Source: SCRA01 sp035533275
GTDB lineage: Bacteria; Vulcanimicrobiota; Vulcanimicrobiia; Vulcanimicrobiales; SCRA01
Length of the DNA: 64,000 nt
Assembly: GCA_035533275.1 (NCBI GenBank)
Contig: DATLUD010000055.1
Span: forward strand, 62,001-126,000
Direction of reading: 5' to 3'
The notes beneath the pieces were generated by a model. The model saw only the letters and a list, made by a program, of their open reading frames with translations. It had not been told where the DNA came from and made no database searches. Below, one piece after another: positions 39,880 through 47,773 of this stretch; position 1 is the stretch's first letter, and each line of letters begins with the position of its first letter. The translations under genes and the position numbers were made by a program.

Positions 39880-40239
39880 CTAGGCGCTCAGGTGCTGCTT
39901 GGCCAGGGCCAGGAGCTTGCCGAAGGCGGTGGCGTCGTTCACGGCCAGCTCGGCGAGCATCTTGCGGTTGACGGCCACGCCGCCCCGCTTGAGGCCGTTG
40001 ACCAGGCGAGAGTAGTTCATCCCCTCGCGGCGGGCGGCGGCGTTGATGCGGGAGATCCAGAGCGAGCGGTAGTCGCGCTTGCGGACGCGGCGGTCGCGGA
40101 AGCTGTAGGCGAGCGACTTGAGCAGCGCCTCGTTGGCCACGCGGTAGTTCCGGCGGCGCGCCGCGCGGAACCCCTTGACCAGCTTCATGACCTTGCGACG
40201 ATGCTTGTGACCGTTGACGGCGCGTTTGATGCGAGCCAT
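39880..40239 (-). CDS. rplT: 50S ribosomal protein L20
   Basis: 119 residues, highly basic. Family sequence ARIKRAVNGHKHRRKVMKLV, GFRAARRRNYRVANEALLKS, RDRRVRKRDYRSLWISRINA and GLKRGGVAVNRKMLAELAVN. Early-assembly 23S rRNA protein which in several bacteria also represses its own operon by binding the leader. Third gene of infC-rpmI-rplT; 18 bases follow rpmI. Confidence 0.97.
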   Translation of the reverse strand: MARIKRAVNGHKHRRKVMKLVKGFRAARRRNYRVANEALLKSLAYSFRDRRVRKRDYRSLWISRINAAARREGMNYSRLVNGLKRGGVAVNRKMLAELAVNDATAFGKLLALAKQHLSA

Positions 40240-40257
40240 ATCTGTTGTCTCCCTCCG

Positions 40258-40464
40258 TTACGCCAAATATGGCACGAGCGCGCGAATGCGGCGGGCGTCG
40301 CCCGGCGCGGCAATCGCGGTCTTACGGAAGTGACGCTTCCGCTTCGAGCTCTTCTTGGTCAAGATGTGGTGGCAGCCGCTGAACTGATGCTCATGCTGGA
40401 TCTTGCCGGTAGCGCTGACCTTGATGCGCTTGGCGGTTCCACGGTGCGTCTTGATCTTAGGCAC
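40258..40464 (-). CDS. rpmI: 50S ribosomal protein L35
   Basis: 68 residues. PKIKTHRGTAKRIKVSATGK and KKSSKRKRHFRKTAIAAPGD are diagnostic. GTG start overlapping the infC stop by eight bases (GTGCCTAA), with AAGGAG upstream, so translation is coupled to infC. Confidence 0.96.
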   Translation of the reverse strand: MPKIKTHRGTAKRIKVSATGKIQHEHQFSGCHHILTKKSSKRKRHFRKTAIAAPGDARRIRALVPYLA

Positions 40465-41044
40465 TGGTCGCTCCTTGAGCCGGCTCCGTGGGCGCGCCCT
40501 GGGGGGCCGGTTGTTGTCTCGCGCTCGCCCGCACTTCCGCGCGAGGCGCGAGGATCATGAACATGTTCTTGCCTTCCAAACGCGGCTCGCGCTCGACGTT
40601 GGCAACGGCTGCCATGTCTTGCGCCATGCGGTCCAGAAGTCTGCGGCCGAAGTTCGCGTACGTAATCTCACGGCCTCGGAACATGATGGTCACTTTGACT
40701 TTATCGCCGTCGCTGAGCAGCCGCTGCGCCATGCGCGCTTTGACTTCGTAGTCGTGCTGGTCGATCTTCGGCCGCAGCTTGACCTCGCGAAGCTCGTTGT
40801 GCGCCTGCTTCTTGCGCGCCTCTTTGTCCTTCTTGGACTGTTCGTACTTGAGGCGTCCGTAATCGACGATCCGGCATACGGGCGGCGCCGCGGTGGGCGA
40901 GACTTCGACGAGGTCGAGTCCCTTGCTGCGCGCGAGTTCGAGGGCCTGGTCCGTCGGCACGACGCCGAGCTGCTGGCCTTCGTCGTCGATCAGACGAACT
41001 TGACGGATGCGGATCTGCTCGTTGATTCGGAGAGGTCTAGCGAT
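40457..41044 (-). CDS. infC: Translation initiation factor IF-3, ATC start
   Basis: IF-3 prevents subunit joining and discriminates against non-AUG starts. 195 residues from the ATC at 41044, beginning IARPLRINEQIRIRQVRLID. N-domain followed by the linker KDKEARKKQAHNELREVKLR and the C-domain with KVTIMFRGREITYANFGRRL. A GGAG (41053-41056) lies eight bases before the ATC. infC genes in many bacteria use AUU/AUC/AUA for autoregulation, so this start is favoured over a GTG at 41104 that adds 20 unconserved residues. The C-terminal tail is extended and Ala/Pro/Gln-rich. Confidence 0.92.
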   Translation of the reverse strand: MARPLRINEQIRIRQVRLIDDEGQQLGVVPTDQALELARSKGLDLVEVSPTAAPPVCRIVDYGRLKYEQSKKDKEARKKQAHNELREVKLRPKIDQHDYEVKARMAQRLLSDGDKVKVTIMFRGREITYANFGRRLLDRMAQDMAAVANVEREPRLEGKNMFMILAPRAEVRASARQQPAPQGAPTEPAQGATSA

Positions 41045-41123
41045 GAGCGATACTCCTTTGACTGAGCCCGCTCCACGCGCCGCTGCCGACGCGACGTCTT
41101 GCACGACGGGGATTCGTGCGAGA

Positions 41124-41148
41124 ACCGGACTGGCCGAGGCCGTCCGGT
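41124..41148 (-). ncRNA. Leader hairpin of the infC-rpmI-rplT operon
   Basis: A strong stem (ACCGGACGGCC with GGCC-A-GTCCGGT on the minus strand) in the ~128-base leader between the predicted promoter and infC. In other bacteria this leader binds L20 to control the operon; equivalence here is inferred from position only. Confidence 0.4.
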
Positions 41149-41178
41149 GAGAAGCGGGGCTTCTACTTCGGCCCGGTT

Positions 41179-41207
41179 AGAGTACCAGGAGGGGCGGGCG
41201 CCGTCAA
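41179..41207 (-). promoter_or_regulatory. Sigma70-type promoter of infC-rpmI-rplT
   Basis: On the minus strand TTGACG (41207-41202), 17-base spacer, TACTCT (41184-41179). It sits immediately after the stop of the response-regulator gene and about 135 bases before infC. Confidence 0.6.
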
Positions 41208-41220
41208 GCCCGCGGCCGGG

Positions 41221-41916
41221 CTAGGGTGGGGGCGGACCGACCGGCACCATCCGCTCGCGCAGCGCGATGCCCACCACCTGGGCGCGGTCCCGGGCCCCAA
41301 GCTTGCGCAGGATGGCCTTGACGTGGCTCTTGACGGTCTCCTCGGAGATGCTGAGGCGCTCGGCGATCGCCGCGTTGGGCAGGCCTTCCACGATGCAGGT
41401 GAGCACGTCGCTCTCGCGGCGGGTGAGGCCGGCGTTGCCGCCCGGCCAGGAGGGGGCCCGCTTGCCCCCGGCCCCTTGGGCGCGCTCGTATGCCGCGGCG
41501 AGTGCCGGATCGACCACGGTCTCCCCGCGGCGCACGGCCTCGAGGGCCTCCACCAAAGCGGCGTCCGAGACGCGCTTGAGCAGATAGCCGGTGGCTCCCG
41601 CCCGCAGGGCCTCGACGATGTATTGCTCGTCCTCGTAGACCGTGAGCATCACCACCGCCACGCCCGGAAAGCGCTCGCGGATCGCCCGGCAGGCGGCCAG
41701 GCCGCTGTTCCCCGGCAGGCGGATGTCCAAGGTCACCACCTCGGGGCGCTCGCGCGCGATCATCTCCAGCGCCTCCTGCATCTCTCCGGCCTCGCCCACG
41801 ATCGCGACGCGGTTGGCATGGTGGCGGAGCATCGCGATGAGGCCCTCGCGGACCATGCGATGGTCGTCGACGATGGCGACGCGGATCGGCGCGGCGGACT
41901 CCGGGGTGCTAGGCAA
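41221..41916 (-). CDS. NarL/LuxR-family response regulator
   Basis: 231 residues. Receiver domain with Asp17/Asp18 (IVDDHRMVREG), phospho-acceptor Asp64 in VVTLDIRLPGNSG, Thr92 and Lys114 (GYLLKR). C-terminal LuxR HTH is LTRRESDVLTCIVEGLPNAA then SEETVKSHVKAILRKL. The ATG overlaps the stop of the histidine kinase gene, forming a cognate pair. Target genes are unknown; the operon lies next to a peptide transporter but faces the same way without overlap. Confidence 0.93.
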   Translation of the reverse strand: MPSTPESAAPIRVAIVDDHRMVREGLIAMLRHHANRVAIVGEAGEMQEALEMIARERPEVVTLDIRLPGNSGLAACRAIRERFPGVAVVMLTVYEDEQYIVEALRAGATGYLLKRVSDAALVEALEAVRRGETVVDPALAAAYERAQGAGGKRAPSWPGGNAGLTRRESDVLTCIVEGLPNAAIAERLSISEETVKSHVKAILRKLGARDRAQVVGIALRERMVPVGPPPP

Positions 41917-43081
41917 GGGCTCGGACCTCCAGCGGCAAGGGGATGATCACGCGGATCGAGGTGCCGTGGCCGGGGGCGCTGCGCACGGCCAGCGTACCGC
42001 CCAAGAGCTTGGCTCGCTCCTTCATGCCGGCCACGCCGAAGTGCGCGGCGGCGTTGCGGTAGCGCCGCATCGCCCGCGAGTCGAAGCCGCGCCCGTCGTC
42101 GCGGATCTCGACGGCCAGGCGGTCGCCGCGCGTGCGCATGAGCACGGAGAGGTTGTGCGCCTGCGCGTGCTTGCGCGCGTTGTTGAGCGCCTCTTGGACG
42201 ATGCGGTAGAGCGCGATCTCGTAGTGCTCGGGGAGGTCCGGCAGCGCCTCGGCGACGATGCGCCCGTGCACGCCGGTCTCTTCCTGAAAGCGGGCCACCA
42301 GGGAGTGCAGCGCGGGCAGGAGGCCGAGGTCGTCGAGCGTGGACGGGCGCAGGTTGTAAAGGGCGTTGCGCGCCTCCACCAGCGACTCGTCGATGCGCGC
42401 CTTGATGACGGCCAACTCCTCGCGCGCGGCTTGCGGAGCGGTCTCGATGAGCCGCTCGCAGGCGTGCACGCGGTACCAGATGCCCACGAGCTGCTGGGTG
42501 AGTCCGTCGTGGATGTCGCCGGCCACGCGCTGGCGCTCCTCTTCCTGCGCCTCCATCTGCGAGCGCACCATCGAGCGCAGCGCCTGCTCCTTCTGCGAGA
42601 CGCGGCGCAGCAGCTCGGCGTTCTCCAGCGCGATCCCCGTCTGGTAGCCCAGCGCCTCCGCGATGAGCAGACGCTCCTCGCGCTCCGCGCCCAGCGAGGG
42701 GAGCAGGAAGAGCCCGCCGCGGCGGTCGCGGCTCCAGATGGGCACCAGCAGCGCAAGCGGGCCAAGCGTCTCGCGCCAGCGGTGCGGCAGCTCGGCGGTG
42801 TCGAGGCGCATGGGGATCGCGCGTCCCACGGCGGCGGCCAAGCCGGGGAGACGGGCGGGGTCGAGCGGCGTGTGGCGCAGCTGCAGGCGGCGCCCCGGCG
42901 TCACGCCGGTAGCCCCGGCCAGCACGTAGTACGACGGCGCGGAGAGCGCCACGAGCGCCAGCGGCTGATCGAGCAGGCGTGCGAGCTCCGCCGCCACGCG
43001 TCCGAGGAGCGTGCCGGGGCGCTGGCTCTGCGCGAGGGCGGCGAAGACGCGGGTCACGCGTCCGAGACTGCTGGTGGACAT
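41909..43081 (-). CDS. GAF-domain NarL-type sensor histidine kinase
   Basis: 390 residues, no membrane segment. An N-terminal GAF-like sensor (about 20-170) precedes a HisKA_3 dimerisation region with the His in EERQRVAGDIHDGLTQQLVG, and an HATPase domain with YRIVQEALNNARKHAQA (N-box), IRDDGRGFD (G1) and HFGVAGMKERAKLLGG. A soluble sensor, so it probably responds to a cytoplasmic signal. ATG at 43081 chosen; a TTG 12 codons upstream is possible. It overlaps the response-regulator gene by eight bases. Confidence 0.91.
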   Translation of the reverse strand: MSTSSLGRVTRVFAALAQSQRPGTLLGRVAAELARLLDQPLALVALSAPSYYVLAGATGVTPGRRLQLRHTPLDPARLPGLAAAVGRAIPMRLDTAELPHRWRETLGPLALLVPIWSRDRRGGLFLLPSLGAEREERLLIAEALGYQTGIALENAELLRRVSQKEQALRSMVRSQMEAQEEERQRVAGDIHDGLTQQLVGIWYRVHACERLIETAPQAAREELAVIKARIDESLVEARNALYNLRPSTLDDLGLLPALHSLVARFQEETGVHGRIVAEALPDLPEHYEIALYRIVQEALNNARKHAQAHNLSVLMRTRGDRLAVEIRDDGRGFDSRAMRRYRNAAAHFGVAGMKERAKLLGGTLAVRSAPGHGTSIRVIIPLPLEVRALA

Positions 43082-43140
43082 GGCGTCTGGCGGAAGATAC
43101 GCGCGCGGAGGCGCCAAAGCCTAGCGCGCCGGCACGAAGG

Positions 43141-44028
43141 TCAGGCGGCGGCTTCCTCGGCGGCCGATGAGGCCGCGGGCGCGGCGCTCTGCGAGATCGA
43201 GCGGTCGAAGGCGATGCGGATCCCCTCGCCCACCACGTTGAAGGCGAGCAGGGTGACCACGATCAGCAAGCCGGGGACGAGGATCAGCCACGGCGCCGAC
43301 TGCGCCGCCGGCAGCAGGGCGTCTTGCAGCATGTTGCCCCACGAGGGCGTGGGGACTTGCACGCCCAGGCCCAGGAACGAGAGCCCGGCCTCGGTGAGGA
43401 TGTTGTCGCCGACGGCGAGCGTGGCGGCCACCACCACCGGGGCGAACGCATTGGGGATCAAGTGGCGGAAGAGCAGGCGCACGGGGCCGACCCCCAGCGC
43501 CCGCGCGGCCTCCACGAAGTCGCGCTCGCGCACGGAGAGGATCTCGCCGCGGACCAGGCGCGCCACGCCCATCCACGAGAGCATGCCGATCACCAGCACC
43601 ACCACCGCAAGCGTGAAGTGATCCGTCAGCGCCTCGACGGTGATGATCAGGAAGAACGACGGGAACGAGAGCAGGGCGTCGACCACGCGCATCATCAGCG
43701 CGTCGACTACGCCGCCCGCGGCCCCCGAGATAGCGCCGTAGAGGGTTCCGAAGACGATGCCCACGACCATCGCGGTGAAGCCGATGGTCAGCGAGACGCG
43801 CGCGCCGACCAGCGCCCGCGCGAGCTCGTCGCGGCCCAGGAGGTCGGTGCCGAAGGGATGCGCTGGGGACGGCGCCAGCGGATTGCCCAGCAGCGCGTGC
43901 GAGATGGCGATGGGCGAGAATGGATCGACCAGCGGGCCGATGATGGCGGCCCCGATGACGATGATCAGGACCGCCAGACCGGCCACGGCGGGACCTTCGC
44001 GCAGGAAGCGCTTGACGACCAGCTTCAT
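43141..44028 (-). CDS. Dipeptide/oligopeptide ABC transporter permease (DppC type)
   Basis: 295 residues, six membrane helices. HPFGTDLLGRDELARALVGA is the DppC/OppC signature, and EAARALGVGPVRLLFRHLIPNA is the EAA loop contacting the ATPase. An Ala-rich C-terminal tail follows. ATG overlaps the stop of the DppB-type gene (ATGA). No ATPase gene (DppD/F) is adjacent in this window, so it must be supplied elsewhere. Confidence 0.92.
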   Translation of the reverse strand: MKLVVKRFLREGPAVAGLAVLIIVIGAAIIGPLVDPFSPIAISHALLGNPLAPSPAHPFGTDLLGRDELARALVGARVSLTIGFTAMVVGIVFGTLYGAISGAAGGVVDALMMRVVDALLSFPSFFLIITVEALTDHFTLAVVVLVIGMLSWMGVARLVRGEILSVRERDFVEAARALGVGPVRLLFRHLIPNAFAPVVVAATLAVGDNILTEAGLSFLGLGVQVPTPSWGNMLQDALLPAAQSAPWLILVPGLLIVVTLLAFNVVGEGIRIAFDRSISQSAAPAASSAAEEAAA

Positions 44029-44987
44029 CAGTCGTACCTCACCCGCGGATCGGCCACGGCATACGCGATGTCGGCGAGCAGGTTCCCCAAGACCACCAGC
44101 ACCGCCGTGAGGAGCGTGATGCCCATGACGGTGGGATAGTCGCGTTCGAAGACGGCCGTCAAGTAGAGATACCCCATGCCCGGAATCGAGAAGACGTATT
44201 CGAGGAAGTACGCTCCTCCCACCAGCGCCGGCAGCGTGAGGCCCAGCAGGGTGAGCGTCGGGATCAGCGCGTTGCGCAACGCGTGACGGTAGATCACCAC
44301 GCGCTCGGAGAGGCCCTTGCTGCGCGCGGTGCGCACGTAGGGCTCGTCGAGCACGTTGAGCATCGCCCCGCGCTGGTAGCGGATCCACCCGGCCAGGCTG
44401 ACGATGCTGAGCGTGACCGCCGGGAGGATCAGGTGGCGCAGGTGGTCGAGCGGATCGTGCGCGTGTCCCAGCGAGGCATATCCGGAGGCGGGAAACCAGT
44501 GCAGGTGGAGGGCGAAGAGGTCGATCATCATCAGGCCCAGCCAGAACACCGGGATGCCGTAGGTGGCGAAGGCCACCACCGTGGCCGCGTGGTCGAAGAG
44601 CGAGTTGCGCCGCACGGCCGAGCGCACGCCCACGGGAATCGCGATGGCCAGCGTCAAGAGCTGCGAGAGCCCCAGCAGCTCCACCGTGATGGGGAGCTTC
44701 TCGAGGATCTTCTCGAGCACCGGGCGGCCGTCGACGTACGACGTGCCGAGGTTGCCGTGCAGCACGAGCGCGCTGAGCCAGTAGAAGTACTGCACGTACC
44801 AGGGCCTGTTCAGGCCCAGCATCGCCAGCATCTGCTCGCGCGCAGCCGGCGTCATGGCGTGCGCCTCGCGCGTGAGCAGGGCCGTGGGACCGCCGGGGGC
44901 CAGACCCATGAGAGCATAGGAGATGAGCGTGATCACCAGCAGCAAGGGGATCGCGCCCAGCACTCGCCGGACGATGTACGTGGTCAC
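44028..44987 (-). CDS. Dipeptide/oligopeptide ABC transporter permease (DppB type)
   Basis: 319 residues, six membrane helices. N-terminal YIVRRVLGAIPLLLVITLIS, periplasmic GNLGTSYVDGRPVLEKI, EAA loop ARSKGLSERVVIYRHALRNA, and C-terminal FSIPGMGYLYLTAVFERDYP. GTG at 44987 overlaps the stop of the binding-protein gene (GTGA). Forms the channel with the DppC-type subunit. Confidence 0.93.
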   Translation of the reverse strand: MTTYIVRRVLGAIPLLLVITLISYALMGLAPGGPTALLTREAHAMTPAAREQMLAMLGLNRPWYVQYFYWLSALVLHGNLGTSYVDGRPVLEKILEKLPITVELLGLSQLLTLAIAIPVGVRSAVRRNSLFDHAATVVAFATYGIPVFWLGLMMIDLFALHLHWFPASGYASLGHAHDPLDHLRHLILPAVTLSIVSLAGWIRYQRGAMLNVLDEPYVRTARSKGLSERVVIYRHALRNALIPTLTLLGLTLPALVGGAYFLEYVFSIPGMGYLYLTAVFERDYPTVMGITLLTAVLVVLGNLLADIAYAVADPRVRYD

Positions 44988-46588
44988 GGGCGCAGGCTCC
45001 AGTCCCAGACGTTGTTCCAGATGTACTGATCGGGCAGCAGGTGCGCGCCATTGAACTCGACCCGCTTGGAGAACGCCGCGCGGTAGTAGACGTCGTAGGC
45101 CCAGATCACCGGCGGGTCCTCGGCGGTGAGGACCTGCATGCGGTCGTAGAGCGCCTTGCGCTTGACCGGGTTGAGCTCGCGCAGTCCCGCGCGCAGAACG
45201 CGGTCGACGGCGTGGTTCACGTAGTGGCCGGCGTTGTTGCCCGTCGGGGGGAACTGCGAGGAGTCGAGGAAGGTGAACTCGTCGGGATCGGTGGTGCCGC
45301 CCCAGCCCGTGTACGCGATCTGGAAGTCGCTCTTGTCGAGGTCCTCGATGAAGGTGGCGTAGTCGAGCATCTTGACGTCGATGGCGATGCCGATGGCGCG
45401 CATGTCGGCCTGGTAGTCGGCGCCGAGGTCGGCGGCGGCCGCACCGGCGTTGGGCATCAGCAGCGTGAACCGCAGGGGCTTGCCGTCGCGCTCGCGTATG
45501 CCGCCGGAGCCCATGCGCCACCCGGCGGCCTCGAGGAGCGCCCGCGCCTTCGCGGGGTCGTACGGGTAGCGCTTGACGTTGGGGTCGTACCACTCCGGCA
45601 GACCGTGCGGCACGATGCCGGTGGCCACGATGGCGTCACCGTGGAGGAGCCCCTTCACCAAGGCCTCGCGGTCCCAGCCGTAGATCATCGCCTGGCGCAC
45701 GCGCACGTCGCGCAGGCCGGGCAGGGCGTCGTTCGTCTCCAAGAAGACGGAGTAGAGGTCGGGCAGATGGACGTACGTGAGGTTCGGATCGTCGCCCCGC
45801 AGGAGCGCGTACGACGATGTCGGGATGCCGTCGTAGAAGTCGGCGTTGCCGTTCTCCATCGCCTCGCTCTCCGATTGGCTGTTCAGGACCACGCGGATCT
45901 CGATGCGCGGAATCCTCGGCAGGCCGTGCCACCAGTGGGGGTTGCGCTGGAAGATCAGCTCGTCGTCGTGGCGCCACCGCACCAGCGTGTACGGGCCCGT
46001 GCCGACGGGGTGCTCGCCGAAGCCCGAGCTGTGCATCTGCGCGGGGGGAATCTTGCCCAGGATGTGCTGCGGAAGGATCGGGAGGTTGAGCCCCTCCGCG
46101 ACGAAGAGCGCGTTGGTCTGCGAGAGGTCGAAGCGCACGGTGTACGGTCCGAGCGCCGTGACCTTCTTGATGTACGCGAACTGCCCCTGATACGGAAAAC
46201 CGACCTTCGGGTTCAGATACGTATCGTACGAGAAGACCACGTCCTTCGACGTGAAGGGCGCCCCGTCGGAGAAGGTGACGCCGCGGCGCAGGTGGACGGT
46301 CCAGTGGAGGTGGGCGGGGCCGCTGCTCCACGAGGTGGCCAGCCACGGGATGGGCTGGAAGTGGCCGCCCACGTTCACCAGCGGATCCATGACCAGGTTC
46401 TCGTAGACCGTCGAGTAATAGTTCGTGCTGTAGAGCGGGCTGAGCGTCGGCGCATCACCCGCCTCGAGCGCGACCAGGGTGTCCGCCGGGAGATGCGCCT
46501 GCGCGCCGCTGCAGCCGGCGGTGCCGGCCAGCGCGAAGACGACGAGCAACATGAGCGCCCAAAGGCGGCTCGGTGTCCGTGACGTGAT
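44984..46588 (-). CDS. Peptide-type solute-binding lipoprotein (DppA/OppA family), possible ATC start
   Basis: About 535 residues. Signal with basic n-region and hydrophobic core, RLWALMLLVVFALAGTAGC, then the lipobox-like GTAGC-SG. Family-5 features: HLRRGVTFSDGAPFTSKDVV, HPVGTGPYTLVRW, YGWDREALVKGLLHG, AYTGWGGTTDPDEF. The ATG at 46552 lies inside the signal core and has no ribosome site. An ATC at 46588 lies four bases after a perfect AGGAGG and would supply the basic residues. Start uncertain, gene certain. First gene of the transporter operon, divergent from meaB. Confidence 0.88.
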   Translation of the reverse strand: MTSRTPSRLWALMLLVVFALAGTAGCSGAQAHLPADTLVALEAGDAPTLSPLYSTNYYSTVYENLVMDPLVNVGGHFQPIPWLATSWSSGPAHLHWTVHLRRGVTFSDGAPFTSKDVVFSYDTYLNPKVGFPYQGQFAYIKKVTALGPYTVRFDLSQTNALFVAEGLNLPILPQHILGKIPPAQMHSSGFGEHPVGTGPYTLVRWRHDDELIFQRNPHWWHGLPRIPRIEIRVVLNSQSESEAMENGNADFYDGIPTSSYALLRGDDPNLTYVHLPDLYSVFLETNDALPGLRDVRVRQAMIYGWDREALVKGLLHGDAIVATGIVPHGLPEWYDPNVKRYPYDPAKARALLEAAGWRMGSGGIRERDGKPLRFTLLMPNAGAAAADLGADYQADMRAIGIAIDVKMLDYATFIEDLDKSDFQIAYTGWGGTTDPDEFTFLDSSQFPPTGNNAGHYVNHAVDRVLRAGLRELNPVKRKALYDRMQVLTAEDPPVIWAYDVYYRAAFSKRVEFNGAHLLPDQYIWNNVWDWSLRP

Positions 46589-46676
46589 GAGTCCTCCTGC
46601 CGGGCGAACGTTTGAGCGAACGGTAGGGGTTCCCTGGCTCCGACCGAAGCCTTCACCGGTTCGGAGGACTTCCCCG

Positions 46677-47738
46677 TTGGACGTAGTCGAAGGCATCAAG
46701 CGAGGCGACAGGCGCGCCCTCGCCCGGGCGATCTCTGTGGCCGAGAGCGGTGGAGCCGCCCCCTTGATCGCTTCCCTCTTCAAGGAAACCGGCCGAGCCT
46801 TCACGGTCGGCATCACCGGGCCTCCGGGCGTCGGCAAGTCCACGCTGACGGGGGCGCTGGTCAAGCGGGCCCGCGCCGAGGGCAAGAGCGTGGGCCTCAT
46901 CCTGGTGGACCCCAGCTCGCCGTTCTCGCAGGGGGCCCTCCTCGGCGACCGGATCCGCCTGGCCGACCACTTCACCGACCCCGAGGTCTTCATCCGCTCG
47001 ATGGCCAGCCGCGGCCACCTGGGGGGCATCGCGGGCGCCACGGGCGACGCCGTGATGCTCATGGACGCCTTCGGCAAGGACCTGGTCATCGTGGAGACGG
47101 TGGGCGTGGGGCAGTCGGAGATCGAGATCGCGGAGGTGGCCGACACCACCGTGGTCTGTCTCCAGCCCGGCTCCGGCGACTCGATCCAGGTCCTCAAGGC
47201 CGGCGTCATGGAGATCGCCGACATCTTCGTGGTCAACAAGGCCGACCACCCGATGGCCTCCCAGCTCAAGCGCGAGATTCGCACGATGATGACCATGCTG
47301 GATTGGCACGGCTGGGCTCCGGCGCTGGTGATGACGCAGGCCATGAGCGGCGAGGGGGTCGATGAGCTCTGGGGGGCGCTCTGGGCCCACCGCGCCTACC
47401 TGCACGAGAGCGGGGAACTCCGTGCCAAACGGGCCAGCGCCTTTGCCCACGAGGTGCGCAACCTGGTCCTGGGGCGCCTCGCCGGCGCCGTGGACCAGGC
47501 GATGCTCCGGGCGATGGACTCCGGCCTCATGGAGCAGGTCGCCGACCGCGCCCTCGACCCGTACGCCGCGGCCGAGCGGGTGCTGGCGGCGGTGGACGTC
47601 AAGGCGGCCCCCGGCGGACGGCCCCGCATGGCACCGCGGGTGCGGGCCACGGTGAAGGGGCTGAACGCCCCCGCGGAGCACGGGGGGCATGCACCTTCGG
47701 AATCCGAAATGGCCCACCACCGCGAGGCGGGAGTATAA
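46677..47738 (+). CDS. meaB: Methylmalonyl-CoA mutase-associated GTPase MeaB
   Basis: G3E-type chaperone GTPase that loads and protects the B12 cofactor of methylmalonyl-CoA mutase. 353 residues. Opens VVEGIKRGDRRALARAIS; Walker A TGPPGVGKSTLTGAL; DPSSPFSQGALLGDRIR; VETVGVGQSEIEIAEVADTT; base-recognition NKAD. TTG start chosen because GGAGGA lies eight bases upstream and MeaB normally begins just there; an ATG at 46587 would overlap the divergent gene. Head of the mutase operon. Confidence 0.93.
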   Translation: MDVVEGIKRGDRRALARAISVAESGGAAPLIASLFKETGRAFTVGITGPPGVGKSTLTGALVKRARAEGKSVGLILVDPSSPFSQGALLGDRIRLADHFTDPEVFIRSMASRGHLGGIAGATGDAVMLMDAFGKDLVIVETVGVGQSEIEIAEVADTTVVCLQPGSGDSIQVLKAGVMEIADIFVVNKADHPMASQLKREIRTMMTMLDWHGWAPALVMTQAMSGEGVDELWGALWAHRAYLHESGELRAKRASAFAHEVRNLVLGRLAGAVDQAMLRAMDSGLMEQVADRALDPYAAAERVLAAVDVKAAPGGRPRMAPRVRATVKGLNAPAEHGGHAPSESEMAHHREAGV

Positions 47739-47773
47739 TAGAGCGAATGTTTTTCGAGAAGCGGAGTTAACCC

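Noticed and set aside
47734..47739. Perfect TATAAT just before the mutase large-subunit gene
   Set aside because: It spans the meaB stop codon and no acceptable -35 element lies 16-18 bases upstream, so an internal promoter is not supported.
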